Shown: positions 31,737 to 42,018 of the stretch, piece by piece
How the letters are laid out: every line of letters starts with the position of its first letter
Numbering within the stretch: position 1 is the stretch's first letter
Source of the DNA: Paenalcaligenes suwonensis
GTDB lineage: Bacteria; Pseudomonadota; Gammaproteobacteria; Burkholderiales; Burkholderiaceae_B
Direction: 5' to 3'
NCBI RefSeq assembly: GCF_011290505.1
Contig: NZ_JAANPV010000001.1
Location: forward strand, 609,315 to 673,314
DNA length: 64,000 bases
Translations under genes and position numbers: made by a program
The notes under the pieces: model-generated
Databases searched by the model: none
The model's input: only the letters and a program-made list of their open reading frames with translations
Told to the model about the DNA's origin: nothing

Positions 31737-31771
31737 CTATATATGAAACGTATATAGATCATATCATGATC
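31737..31771. promoter_or_regulatory. Double palindromic operator upstream of the ParD-like/map operon
   Basis: Two adjoining inverted repeats: CTATATA-7-TATATAG (31737-31757) and GATCAT-3-ATGATC (31757-31771), sharing one base. The second contains TATGAT on the minus strand, a good -10 hexamer, and the first ends 7 bases before the start codon. An RHH repressor bound here would block transcription. The function is inferred. Confidence 0.6.
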
Positions 31772-31803
31772 GTAATTCGTGTAGATAGGTACAGGAGAAA
31801 AGA

Positions 31804-31833
31804 AAAAACCCTGCAGCACGCTGCAGGGTTTTT
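31804..31833 (-). terminator. groESL terminator
   Basis: AAAACCCTGCAG/CTGCAGGGTTTTT stem with CACG loop. The T-run on the minus strand ends the groESL transcript. Confidence 0.88.
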
Positions 31834-31841
31834 AGTGGGGT

Positions 31842-31868
31842 TTCACGCCTTGCTATACAAGGCGTGAA
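31842..31868 (-). other. Second hairpin just after groEL
   Basis: A perfect 11-base stem (TTCACGCCTTG / CAAGGCGTGAA) with 5-base loop between the groEL stop and the terminator, lacking a T-run. It is likely an mRNA 3'-end stabiliser or tandem terminator element. Confidence 0.65.
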
Positions 31869-31881
31869 GGAGGATGGGTGC

Positions 31882-33549
<1,668 letters not shown>

Positions 33550-33576
33550 CTAGAATTTAGTACGTGAGACGTAGGA

Positions 33577-33864
33577 TTACTCGATGATCGCGAGAACTTC
33601 TTCTTCGCGGATAACGAGCAGCTCTTCGCCGTCTACTTTGACAGCCTGACCAGCGTATTTGCCGAACAAAATTTTATCGCCGACTTTCAGGTCCAGGGGT
33701 TGAACCTTACCGTCATCTGTGCGTTTGCCGGGACCTACTGCCAGCACTTCGCCTTGATCAGGCTTCTCAGCAGCGCTCTCAGGGATAACAATACCGGAGG
33801 CAGTGGTGCGCTCGTTGTCCAGACGCTTTACGATCACGCGATCGTTCAGAGGACGTAATGCCAT
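33577..33864 (-). CDS. groES: Co-chaperonin GroES (10 kDa)
   Basis: A 95-residue lid protein from ATG 33864 ([40 protein letters not shown]); a longer reading to 33930 extends into the CIRCE element and is not real. The mobile loop TASGIVIPE and the [31 protein letters not shown] end are typical. It is co-transcribed with groL 39 bases downstream. Confidence 0.97.
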   Translation of the reverse strand: MALRPLNDRVIVKRLDNERTTASGIVIPESAAEKPDQGEVLAVGPGKRTDDGKVQPLDLKVGDKILFGKYAGQAVKVDGEELLVIREEEVLAIIE

Positions 33865-33923
33865 GATTGAACTCCTGTTCAAAAAAACCAAATGAATTTG
33901 ATAAAAATGGTTCGGGTGGTGTG

Positions 33924-33950
33924 TTAGCACTCTACCCGAGTGAGTGCTAA
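33924..33950. promoter_or_regulatory. CIRCE operator (HrcA binding site) of groESL
   Basis: TTAGCACTC - 9 bases - GAGTGCTAA, an exact match to the CIRCE consensus, lying just after the -10 box of the groES promoter. HrcA repression of groESL is expected. The hrcA gene is not in the window. Confidence 0.97.
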
Positions 33951-33952
33951 TA

Positions 33953-33980
33953 ATTATAAGGGCGAAAATGTGTATTTCAA
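33953..33980 (-). promoter_or_regulatory. Sigma70 promoter of groESL
   Basis: On the minus strand TTGAAA and a perfect TATAAT are separated by 16 bases, and CIRCE begins within the initially transcribed region. This indicates vegetative sigma plus HrcA control rather than a sigma32-only promoter. Confidence 0.85.
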
Positions 33981-34268
33981 GAGCTTATATACCTAGGGTG
34001 TGTAAGTGTTTCTCCTAGGGATTTAGCTGGCTTGGAAATTTCACCTAAGCCGCACCAATCATGCGAACTAGGCATTCTCACCCTTCTTAAAGCACCTACT
34101 ATTTGTATATGGGGATGGAGCAAGCGGTTTCAAGGCTACCGTTACACTTTAGCTGTGAGGAATACCTCGTAGCACTTGCGTTGCCACAAGGCAGGTAAAG
34201 CCCAAGTATGATGTACTACGAGTTTGATTTTTATTGATTACTGTTCTGATTTTGGGAGTGTGTGAAGC

Positions 34269-35225
34269 ATGTCCGGGTCCAGTCTTTATGACCAATTTAT
34301 AACGTTGGCAAAAAATCAGGCAAAGCGCGTGTGCGCTGTAGCGCATCCTTGCGACGAGGTATCGCTTTCTGCTGCATTAGAAGCACGTGAACAAGGTTTT
34401 TTTGATGTGGTGTTAGTAGGGCCAGAGTCGCGTATTAAAGCGGTGGCCGCTGAGCATCAGATAGATATAACAGGTGTGCGTATTGTGAATGCCGCACACA
34501 GTCATGATTCGGCAGAAGTAGCAGTACGTGAAGTTATGGCAGGGCGTGCCGAGTTGCTCATGAAAGGTAGCTTGCATACTGACGAGCTTATGCATGCCGT
34601 GGTAGCGACTGATGGTAAAGGGTTGCGTACCGAGCGTCGATTAAGCCATGTGTTTTTGATGGATGTGCCTAATTATTCCGATTTGCTATTTATTACGGAT
34701 GCGGCCATCAATATTCATCCAGACCTCACAACCAAAGCTGACATTGTGCAAAATGCTATTGATCTGCACCATGGGCTGGGATTGGGTGAGCCTCGTGTCG
34801 CCTTATTGTCTGCTGTAGAACAGGTTACAGCCAAAATACCTAGCACACTGGAAGCGGCGGCCTTATGCAAAATGGCGGATCGTGGGCAAATTACAGGTGG
34901 GTGTGTAGATGGCCCCTTAGCGCTAGATAATGCCATTAGTGAAGAGGCCGCCAAGATCAAAGGCATTCACTCGCCGGTTGCGGGCAAAGCGCAAATCCTA
35001 GTAGTCCCCGATCTAGAGGCTGGCAATATGCTCGCTAAAAACCTGAGCTTTATGTCTGGTGCTAAGGCAGCAGGTATTGTGCTGGGTGGTCGTGTACCCA
35101 TTATTTTGACCAGCCGTGCAGACAGTGCGGAAACGCGATTAGCGTCGTGTGCCGTAGCGTCGGTGTATGCCGCCTACCAAAGCGCACAACGTGCTGCTGC
35201 ACTCTTGGCACAGCAGGGGGCTTAG
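34269..35225 (+). CDS. pta: Phosphate acetyltransferase (short form)
   Basis: A 318-residue phosphotransacetylase of the short form (no DRTGG domain), interconverting acetyl-CoA and acetyl phosphate. Family features include KRVCAVAHPCDEVSLSAALEA, LMKGSLHTDELMHAVV, RRLSHVFLMDVPNY and the late IVLGGRVPIILTSRADSAETRLASCAVA. Its TAG stop is at the ackA start, so the two form an acetate operon. The 404 bases between groES and this gene, from 33865, hold CIRCE, the groES promoter and about 290 bases in which I see no gene. Confidence 0.93.
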   Translation: MSGSSLYDQFITLAKNQAKRVCAVAHPCDEVSLSAALEAREQGFFDVVLVGPESRIKAVAAEHQIDITGVRIVNAAHSHDSAEVAVREVMAGRAELLMKGSLHTDELMHAVVATDGKGLRTERRLSHVFLMDVPNYSDLLFITDAAINIHPDLTTKADIVQNAIDLHHGLGLGEPRVALLSAVEQVTAKIPSTLEAAALCKMADRGQITGGCVDGPLALDNAISEEAAKIKGIHSPVAGKAQILVVPDLEAGNMLAKNLSFMSGAKAAGIVLGGRVPIILTSRADSAETRLASCAVASVYAAYQSAQRAAALLAQQGA

Positions 35226-35226
35226 C

Positions 35227-36429
35227 ATGAGCATTGATACCTTATTGGTGGTGAACGCGGGTAGCTCTAGTTTAAAGTTTCACGTTTACGCACTGGATCA
35301 AGAGCAAGTGGAAGGATTGCGCTTTTGGTTTGGTGGTCAGGTGTCGGGTATAGGCACGTCACGCGCCGTGTTGAAAGTAAAAGACTCGGACGGCAAAGAG
35401 CTCATTAACCAGAAGCTTAGCGAAGACGAGGCTGGTAACTTACGCCAAGCCCAAGACTTATTGGCGACATGGTTGGCGACACAGCTAGATAAAGCGCCGG
35501 TGGCAGTGGGGCACCGCATTGTGCACGGTGGTGTCAAACTAACCGGTAGTCGTGTGATTGATGAAGACGTGCTGTGGTATTTAGATAGTCTGGCACCTTT
35601 AGCGCCTTTGCATCAGCACAATAACTTAGCGCCCGTGTCGGTGATTAACGAGCGCTGGCCAGAAATGTTGCAAGTGGCTTGCGTAGATACGGCTTTTCAT
35701 TGCTGCCAAAGCACCATGGTGAACCATTACGCGTTGCCCGAGAAGTACTATGAGCAAGGGGTGCGTCGCTACGGCTTTCACGGGTTGTCGTACCAGTATA
35801 TTAGTGAGTACCTAGCTGAAAATATGCCTAGGTTGCATCAAGGACGCGTCTTGGTCGCTCACTTGGGTTCAGGGGCTTCTGCCACGATGGTGGTAAATGG
35901 CTTAAGTCGTGAAAGTACGATGGGTTTTACGGCCTTAGATGGTCTACCTATGGCTACTCGTCCAGGGCGTCTAGATGCAGGTGTGGTCTTGTGGTGGATG
36001 CAGCAGCAAGACATGACCGCGGCGCAAATTCAAAACCTGCTGTATAACGAGTCTGGCCTTAAAGGTATTTCGGGCATCAGCGGAGACATGCGCGAATTGC
36101 TGGCTAGCGATGCGCCCTCTGCCAAGTTAGCGGTGGATTACTATGCTTATAGAGTTGCCGAAAGTTTGGCAGGTCTGTGCGTATCAGCCCAAGGGGTGGA
36201 TGCGTTGGTGTTTACGGCGGGTGTGGGAGAACACAGCCCAGAAATACGTGCCAGGATCGTGGCCCACTTAGGATGGTTGGGGCTAGAGTTGGATGCTGAA
36301 GCAAACGATGCTAATCAACCGTTAATTTCCACCCCGCATAGCAAGGTGGAAATCCGTGTGATTCCTACTAACGAAGAGCTGGTCATCGCTAGGGAAACCC
36401 TGCGCCACTATAGATCGCAGGAGGCTTAG
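35227..36429 (+). CDS. ackA: Acetate kinase
   Basis: A 400-residue kinase converting acetyl phosphate plus ADP to acetate and ATP. The ATG at 35227, directly after the pta stop, opens VVNAGSSSLKFHVYAL, the first ASKHA signature. Others are VAHLGSGASATMVVNG, the TMGFTALDGLPMATRPGRLD segment, and VFTAGVGEHSPEIRARI. A longer reading from 35167 lies inside pta. Its last codon overlaps the 3' end of cysN on the other strand. Confidence 0.95.
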   Translation: MSIDTLLVVNAGSSSLKFHVYALDQEQVEGLRFWFGGQVSGIGTSRAVLKVKDSDGKELINQKLSEDEAGNLRQAQDLLATWLATQLDKAPVAVGHRIVHGGVKLTGSRVIDEDVLWYLDSLAPLAPLHQHNNLAPVSVINERWPEMLQVACVDTAFHCCQSTMVNHYALPEKYYEQGVRRYGFHGLSYQYISEYLAENMPRLHQGRVLVAHLGSGASATMVVNGLSRESTMGFTALDGLPMATRPGRLDAGVVLWWMQQQDMTAAQIQNLLYNESGLKGISGISGDMRELLASDAPSAKLAVDYYAYRVAESLAGLCVSAQGVDALVFTAGVGEHSPEIRARIVAHLGWLGLELDAEANDANQPLISTPHSKVEIRVIPTNEELVIARETLRHYRSQEA

Positions 36430-37721
36430 CGCAACATACCGGCTGCTGCCGTTTGGTGCGTGGCCGGATCAATCAAGATAAACGCGCCCGTGGCAGGTTG
36501 GGTTTGATAGGCCTCGTTTACTAAGGGGTCACGCACAGTCAGACTAACAGATGCCAGATCATTCATTTGCAGACTTTGCGAGCCAGAAATAGGCTCCAAG
36601 GTCTCAATATCACGCACATGATGAATGGCCGTTAGTTTGGCTTGTGTCAGCCGTGTACCTTGTTTAAGCAAGTAGTGCCGAGCAGGGTTAAGCGCGGTGG
36701 TGTCCAGCCAGCAGAGGTCGGCGTCCAAGCTGCGCGACAGTGGCAGCTCTTCAGTGGCAAGGCTGAGTAAATCGCCACGAGAAATATCCAACTCTTTATC
36801 TAGCGTAAGCGTCACGGCATCACCCGCTTGCACGCTGTTGACGGGTTGGCCTGAGCGCAGTAGCGAACTGATGCGCGCCGTAGTTTGGCTGGGCCATACA
36901 CGTATACTGTCACCTATGCGTAGTGTGCCGCGTTGCAGTTGCCCAGCATAACCACGAAAAGCCTGTGCGCTATGTCCGTCATGGCGTATTACCCATTGTA
37001 CGAATAGGCGAGCTTCGGGTTGTGGGGCAGGAGTCTCGGTGGGCAACTGTTCTAAGCGTTGCAAGAGTGGCAGGTCCGTAAACCACGGCGTGTGCTCAGA
37101 GCGTTGACTGATGTTGTCGCCTTGCAATGCCGATACGGGAATAGCATGGAAGCTCTTGATGCCAACCTGAGCAGCCAGTTTGGCGTAGGAGGTTTTGATG
37201 GTGTTGAAGACGTCTTCATCCCAATCCACTAAATCCATTTTGTTGATCGCCACGATAATGTGCGGAATAGTCAACAGATGGGCAATAGTAGAGTGACGGC
37301 GAGTCTGCGTGAGTAATTGGCCATCACGCGCTTTGCTGGCATCAATCAAAATGATGGCCGCTTGTGCGGTAGAGGCACCGGTAATCATGTTGCGGGTGTA
37401 CTGCTCATGCCCAGGTGCATCGGCCACAATAAATTTGCGTTTTGGTGTGGCGAAGTACCTATAGGCAATATCTATGGTGATGCCTTGTTCGCGCTCAGCT
37501 TCTAAACCATCCGTCAACAAGGCCAAATCAGGTTCGCTAGCGGTGGTGCGGCGATATTTGGATTTGTTGATGGCGGTAAGTTGATCCGCAAATACGCCTC
37601 GGGTGTCTAAAAGTAGACGACCAATTAACGTGGATTTTCCATCGTCTACCGAACCGGCAGTGATGAAACGTAGTACGTCGGTGGTGTTAGCGTTCACCCA
37701 AGATTCATTAACGGTATTCAT
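36426..37721 (-). CDS. cysN: Sulfate adenylyltransferase GTPase subunit
   Basis: The 431-residue regulatory GTPase of ATP sulfurylase. G-motifs are GSVDDGKSTLIGRLL, DAPGHEQYTRN and NKMDLVDW, followed by EF-Tu-like domains II and III. There is no fused CysC APS kinase domain, which is consistent with direct APS reduction by the CysH here. Its start overlaps the cysD stop by one base. Confidence 0.95.
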   Translation of the reverse strand: MNTVNESWVNANTTDVLRFITAGSVDDGKSTLIGRLLLDTRGVFADQLTAINKSKYRRTTASEPDLALLTDGLEAEREQGITIDIAYRYFATPKRKFIVADAPGHEQYTRNMITGASTAQAAIILIDASKARDGQLLTQTRRHSTIAHLLTIPHIIVAINKMDLVDWDEDVFNTIKTSYAKLAAQVGIKSFHAIPVSALQGDNISQRSEHTPWFTDLPLLQRLEQLPTETPAPQPEARLFVQWVIRHDGHSAQAFRGYAGQLQRGTLRIGDSIRVWPSQTTARISSLLRSGQPVNSVQAGDAVTLTLDKELDISRGDLLSLATEELPLSRSLDADLCWLDTTALNPARHYLLKQGTRLTQAKLTAIHHVRDIETLEPISGSQSLQMNDLASVSLTVRDPLVNEAYQTQPATGAFILIDPATHQTAAAGMLR

Positions 37722-38632
37722 TAGAAGTATCCTTGTCGTTTGCGATGTTCCATAGAGGCTTCAGAGCTTTGGTCATCCATGCGGGTGGCACCGCGCTCTG
37801 TGAGTGTGGCAAGTGCTGTCTCACGGATAATGTCTTCGGGCGAGGCGGCGCTGGACTCCACTGGGCAGGTGCAAGAAATGTCCCCTACGGTGCGAAAACG
37901 TACTTGTACGCGCTCTATGGTTTCACCCTCTTGCGGGGGAGTAAGTTCGGTATTGGGAATCAACAGCCCATTACGACGCACTACTTCACGTTCATGGGCG
38001 TAATAAATGGGCGGCAGGTCAATGTCTTCACGCAAGATGTATTGCCATACGTCTAGTTCCGTCCAGTTAGAAATAGGAAAAGCGCGTAGGTTTTCGCCGG
38101 GGTGTATATGCGTGTTGAACAGATGCCAAAGTTCGGGGCGTTGGTTCTTGGGGTCCCATTGGCCGAATTCGTCCCTGAACGAGACAAACCGTTCTTTGGC
38201 ACGGGCTTTTTCCTCATCGCGTCTCGCGCCGCCTATGCAGGCGTCAAAGCCGAACTCAGCAATAGCTTCTAGCAATGTGACGGCTTGTGCGCCATTGCGA
38301 GACGAGTTTGCGTGACGCAACACCACGGTGCCGCGCGCAATAGAGTCTTCAACGGAACGCACAATTAAGGTTTCGCCAAGCTCTGCGGCACGTTGATCCC
38401 TAAAGGTGATGACTTCTGGGTAGTTGTGCCCTGTATCTATATGCAGCAAGGGAAAGGGTAATTTGCCGGGCCTAAAGGCTTTTTCGGCTAGCTTGAGCAA
38501 GACGGCAGAATCTTTACCGCCAGAAAACAGCAGTGCAGGGCGTTCACATTCGGCAGCGATCTCCCGCAACACGTAAATGGCTTCGGCTTCTAGCCAGTCC
38601 AGATGGGTACGAGACGAGGGAAGGGCACTCAT
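37721..38632 (-). CDS. cysD: Sulfate adenylyltransferase catalytic subunit
   Basis: A 303-residue PAPS-reductase-fold enzyme that makes APS from sulfate and ATP. From ATG 38632 it reads THLDWLEAEAIYVLREIAAECERPALLFSGGKDSAVLLKLA with the PP-loop motif SGGKDS, then GGARRDEEKARAKERFVSFRD and the C-terminal MEHRKRQGYF, which is invariant in the family. A longer reading to 38686 lies inside cysH. It overlaps cysH by 4 bases. Confidence 0.96.
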   Translation of the reverse strand: MSALPSSRTHLDWLEAEAIYVLREIAAECERPALLFSGGKDSAVLLKLAEKAFRPGKLPFPLLHIDTGHNYPEVITFRDQRAAELGETLIVRSVEDSIARGTVVLRHANSSRNGAQAVTLLEAIAEFGFDACIGGARRDEEKARAKERFVSFRDEFGQWDPKNQRPELWHLFNTHIHPGENLRAFPISNWTELDVWQYILREDIDLPPIYYAHEREVVRRNGLLIPNTELTPPQEGETIERVQVRFRTVGDISCTCPVESSAASPEDIIRETALATLTERGATRMDDQSSEASMEHRKRQGYF

Positions 38633-39372
38633 GACAGCTCCTGTGTAGTAGACGATTGAGACAAGGGGGATGCGTGTAAGCCGCATTCCACGCTATGGCG
38701 TTGTTCCCACCACCAGCGACCTGCACGCAGGTCTTCACCGGGGCGAATGGCGCGGGTGCATGGGTCACAGCCTATAGAGGGATAACCTTGGTCGTGCATG
38801 GGGTTGTAGGGAATCGCAAAAGCGCGAACAACTTCCCACACCTGATCGGTGTTCCAGTCACGCAAAGGATTAAATTTTTGTAGACCAAATTGCGCGTCAT
38901 ACTCTTGCGCTTGTAGCTCTGTACGCGTTTGCGATTGTTCGCGACGCTGGCCGGTAATCCATGCTGACTTGCCTTTCAGGTAACGCTGCAAGGGCTGCAC
39001 TTTGCGTAACTGGCAACAGGCTTGTCGCAAGGCTAGGCTTTCGTAAAAAGCGTAGGCACCGTGTTCAGAGACGTGAGCGGCAACAGCGTCGGCATCGGGA
39101 TGCAAAACTGTAATAGCGCTTTGATAATGTGTTTGTACCCGCTTGGCTAACTCAAGTGTTTGCGTAGGCAACCTGCCCGTGTCGAGCATGAAGCTGGTAA
39201 TAGGTAATTGCTGTTGGCGTATGGCGTGTTCTATCACCATATCTTCAGCTGCCAAGGAGTTGGCGAAGACGGCATCTGGATGCTGCTGGGAAATCAGGTG
39301 TAGTTGATCCAGTAGTTGTGTCCAGAGTGTCTGGGTAACTGTTGATATTTGTTGTGTGGCAGAAGAGGTCAT
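38629..39372 (-). CDS. cysH: Assimilatory adenylyl-sulfate (APS) reductase
   Basis: A 247-residue thioredoxin-dependent reductase producing sulfite. The P-loop-like segment is VFANSLAAEDMV, and the catalytic Cys is in ECGLH near the C-terminus. It has the paired Cys of RQACCQLRK and the CxxC of GCDPC, which hold a 4Fe-4S cluster and mark the APS rather than PAPS class. The absence of a CysC domain in cysN agrees. First gene of cysH-cysD-cysN. Confidence 0.93.
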   Translation of the reverse strand: MTSSATQQISTVTQTLWTQLLDQLHLISQQHPDAVFANSLAAEDMVIEHAIRQQQLPITSFMLDTGRLPTQTLELAKRVQTHYQSAITVLHPDADAVAAHVSEHGAYAFYESLALRQACCQLRKVQPLQRYLKGKSAWITGQRREQSQTRTELQAQEYDAQFGLQKFNPLRDWNTDQVWEVVRAFAIPYNPMHDQGYPSIGCDPCTRAIRPGEDLRAGRWWWEQRHSVECGLHASPLSQSSTTQELS

Positions 39373-39715
39373 GGCGCTATAGTCAGTTTTGAACAGAAGA
39401 TGGCGTCAGGTTTTGTGAGCCTGGCAAGGGTATGTCTACAGACCATTGTCAGTGTGCGAGGCAATGAAAGGAACGAACTAAAAGTAGGTTTCTTATGGCG
39501 GTTGTCTATATGGAGCAGAACGAGTGCGTGCCTAGTGGGCTTTGCGTTACCTTCTTAGGCCTGTTACCATGGAGGTAGTGAGATTATTATTACTTCGGTA
39601 TGGTGATAGTAAAAATCAATCAACAACATTGTATTAATCAATTTCACAAATCAATATGTGTTTTCTATAATGAAATCACTATCTAATTGCTAATCACTGA
39701 ATGGAGATACCTAGC
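39373..39715. other. Divergent regulatory spacer between cysH and ahpC
   Basis: 343 bases with no credible gene. The right third is AT-rich and holds the ahpC promoter and three ATCAAT repeats. The left part must contain the cysH promoter; a clear CysB site was not identified by eye. Confidence 0.6.
39643..39671 (+). promoter_or_regulatory. Sigma70 promoter of ahpC
   Basis: TTCACA and a perfect TATAAT separated by 17 bases, 45 bases before the ahpC ATG. Upstream, from 39606, is a region with loose resemblance to an OxyR site (ATAG-N7-CAAT). Confidence 0.75.
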
Positions 39716-40279
39716 ATGTCTTTAATCAACACACAGATTCTTCCTTTCAAGTCTCAGGCTTATGTGAACGGTGAGTTCAAAGAGTACACAAACGAAAGCA
39801 TCGCCGGTAAATGGGCTGTATTCGTTTTCTACCCAGCTGACTTCACTTTCGTGTGCCCAACAGAGTTGGAAGATCTGGCTAACCACTACGACGAGTTCAA
39901 AAAAATGGGCGTGGAAGTGTTCTCCGTTTCCACAGACACTCATTTCACTCACAAAGCATGGCACGACACTTCCGAAGCTATCGGTAAAGTTCAGTACCCA
40001 ATGCTGGCAGACCCAACACAGCAGTTGTCTCGCAACTTCCAAGTGCTGATCGAAGAAGAAGGCATGGCACTGCGCGGTACATTCGTTGTGAACCCAGATG
40101 GCGTGATCAAAGCCATGGAAGTACACGACAACGGTATCGGCCGTGATGCTAAAGAGTTGCTGCGTAAAGTTAAAGCAGCTCAGTACATCGCCAAAAACCC
40201 AGGCGAAGTATGTCCAGCTAAATGGGAAGAAGGTGCTAAAACACTGACTCCTTCCCTGGATCTGGTTGGCAAAATCTAA
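39716..40279 (+). CDS. ahpC: Alkyl hydroperoxide reductase peroxiredoxin subunit C
   Basis: A 187-residue typical 2-Cys peroxiredoxin from ATG 39716, with GGAG upstream. The peroxidatic Cys47 is in [14 protein letters not shown] and the resolving Cys in [13 protein letters not shown]. It reduces H2O2 and organic peroxides using electrons from AhpF, encoded next. Strong codon bias and the good promoter point to high expression. A three-hairpin spacer separates it from ahpF. Confidence 0.97.
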   Translation: MSLINTQILPFKSQAYVNGEFKEYTNESIAGKWAVFVFYPADFTFVCPTELEDLANHYDEFKKMGVEVFSVSTDTHFTHKAWHDTSEAIGKVQYPMLADPTQQLSRNFQVLIEEEGMALRGTFVVNPDGVIKAMEVHDNGIGRDAKELLRKVKAAQYIAKNPGEVCPAKWEEGAKTLTPSLDLVGKI

Positions 40280-40292
40280 GGATTAATGCCTA

Positions 40293-40368
40293 GGTTTACT
40301 GGGTAGATTACTACGCAGTAAACCCATTATCCGGCCCTGGTGGGCCGGATATTCGGACACAAGTCCGA
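40293..40368 (+). other. Three tandem hairpins in the ahpC-ahpF spacer
   Basis: Stem 1: GGTTTACTG/CAGTAAACC (40293-40324, 14-base loop). Stem 2: ATCCGGCCC/GGGCCGGAT (40329-40350, 4-base loop). Stem 3: TCGGAC/GTCCGA (40353-40368, 4-base loop). None is followed by a T-run. Together they likely set the ahpC:ahpF ratio through mRNA processing or partial attenuation. Confidence 0.75.
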
Positions 40369-40404
40369 TCACGTATGTAACAAAATATTTCAGAGGAGCC
40401 CTTC

Positions 40405-41958
40405 ATGCTGGATGCTAACTTAGTCACTCAACTTAACGCGTACTTAGAAAAAATCACGCAGCCAATTGAGCTGGTTGCGTCGCTGGACGACGGGGCCAAA
40501 TCTCTGGAACTGCGTCAGTTGCTGGAACAAATTGCTGGTCTGTCCGACAAAATCACCTACCGTGAAGATGCCGACAGCGCTGAGCGTAAACCATCGTTTA
40601 AGATCAACCGCGTAGGCTCTGACATTAGTGTCGCCTTTGCTGGTATCCCTCTGGGTCACGAGTTTGCCTCGTTAGTATTGGCGCTCTTGCAAGTGGGTGG
40701 GCATGCGGTACGTTTAGACGATGATGTTGCGGAACGCATCCGTAACCTAGATGGCGACTTCAAGTTCGAGGTGTATTACTCACTTAGCTGCCAGAACTGT
40801 CCTGATGTAGTGCAAGCGTTGAATGCTATGGCGGTTATCAACCCCCGCATCCGCCCTGTTGCTATTGATGGCGCGATTAACCAAGCTGAAGTTGAAAAAC
40901 GTCAGATTATGTCCGTACCTACCGTGTTCTTGAACGGTGAGGTATTCCACCACGGTCGTGCTAATGCTGAAGAGTTGTTGGCCAAAATGGGTGGTAACGA
41001 TAGCGAAGCGCAAGCAGAGGCTATTAATAAACGTGAAACCTTCGATGTGTTGGTGGTAGGTGGTGGCCCTGCTGGTGCAGCCGCTGCGGTATACGCTGCA
41101 CGTAAAGGTATTCGTACTGGTGTAGTGGCTGAGCGCTTTGGTGGTCAGGTGATGGATACCATGTCCATTGAGAACTACATCTCTGTATTGGAAACAGAAG
41201 GGCCTAAACTGGCCTCAGCAATGGAAGAGCATGTGAAGGTCTACGGTGTAGACATTATGAACATGCAACGTGCTGAACAACTGATTCCTGGCAAAGAGAT
41301 TCAGGTAAAACTGGAAAACGGTGGCGTGCTTAAAGCCAAGACTGTGATCTTGTCCACAGGCGCTAGGTGGCGTCAACTGGGTGTGCCAGGTGAAGAAGAG
41401 TACCGTAACAAAGGCGTGGCGTACTGCCCGCACTGCGATGGCCCATTGTTTAAAGGCAAAGATGTAGCCGTAGTGGGTGGCGGTAACTCGGGTGTTGAAG
41501 CGGCTATTGACTTGGCAGGCTTGGTAAAACACGTCACCTTGCTAGAGTTCGGCGAAAGTCTGCGTGCTGATGAGGTACTGCAACGTAAATTGCGTAGCTT
41601 GCCTAACGTCACTATCTTGACCCAAGCACAAACTACAGAAGTGCATGGTGATGGTGCCAAAGTAACAGGCTTGCAGTACACCAACCGTGCAACAGGCGAA
41701 AGCCACAACGTAACGTTGGATGGTGTGTTTGTTCAAATTGGCTTGGTGCCAAACACCGAGTGGCTGAAAGGCGCGGTAGATTTGTCCAAACATGGCGAGA
41801 TCGAAGTGGATAGCCGTGGTCAAACCTCGGTACCTGGTGTGTTTGCCGCTGGTGATGCAACGACCGTGCCATACAAACAGATCATTATTGCTGCTGGCCA
41901 AGGTGCAACGGCTGCATTGTCTGCCTTTGATCACTTGATCCGTACATCGGTAGAGTAA
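40405..41958 (+). CDS. ahpF: Alkyl hydroperoxide reductase subunit F
   Basis: A 517-residue FAD/NADH disulfide reductase that recharges AhpC. The N-terminal double-thioredoxin-like domain carries the CxxC in SCQNCPD (about residues 129-132). The thioredoxin-reductase-like part has [21 protein letters not shown] for FAD, the redox CxxC in [27 protein letters not shown] for NADH, and [35 protein letters not shown] upstream of the ATG is a strong ribosome site. The transcript ends in a terminator directly after. Confidence 0.97.
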   Translation: MLDANLVTQLNAYLEKITQPIELVASLDDGAKSLELRQLLEQIAGLSDKITYREDADSAERKPSFKINRVGSDISVAFAGIPLGHEFASLVLALLQVGGHAVRLDDDVAERIRNLDGDFKFEVYYSLSCQNCPDVVQALNAMAVINPRIRPVAIDGAINQAEVEKRQIMSVPTVFLNGEVFHHGRANAEELLAKMGGNDSEAQAEAINKRETFDVLVVGGGPAGAAAAVYAARKGIRTGVVAERFGGQVMDTMSIENYISVLETEGPKLASAMEEHVKVYGVDIMNMQRAEQLIPGKEIQVKLENGGVLKAKTVILSTGARWRQLGVPGEEEYRNKGVAYCPHCDGPLFKGKDVAVVGGGNSGVEAAIDLAGLVKHVTLLEFGESLRADEVLQRKLRSLPNVTILTQAQTTEVHGDGAKVTGLQYTNRATGESHNVTLDGVFVQIGLVPNTEWLKGAVDLSKHGEIEVDSRGQTSVPGVFAAGDATTVPYKQIIIAAGQGATAALSAFDHLIRTSVE

Positions 41959-41982
41959 TCTCAGCGACTATCTACGTAGTAT

Positions 41983-42018
41983 ATGCCCGTCTGGTGTAAA
42001 GCCAGACGGGCATTTTTT
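41983..42018 (+). terminator. ahpCF terminator
   Basis: ATGCCCGTCTGG/CCAGACGGGCAT stem with 7-base loop followed by T6; overlaps the stop of the convergent LysR gene. Confidence 0.9.
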
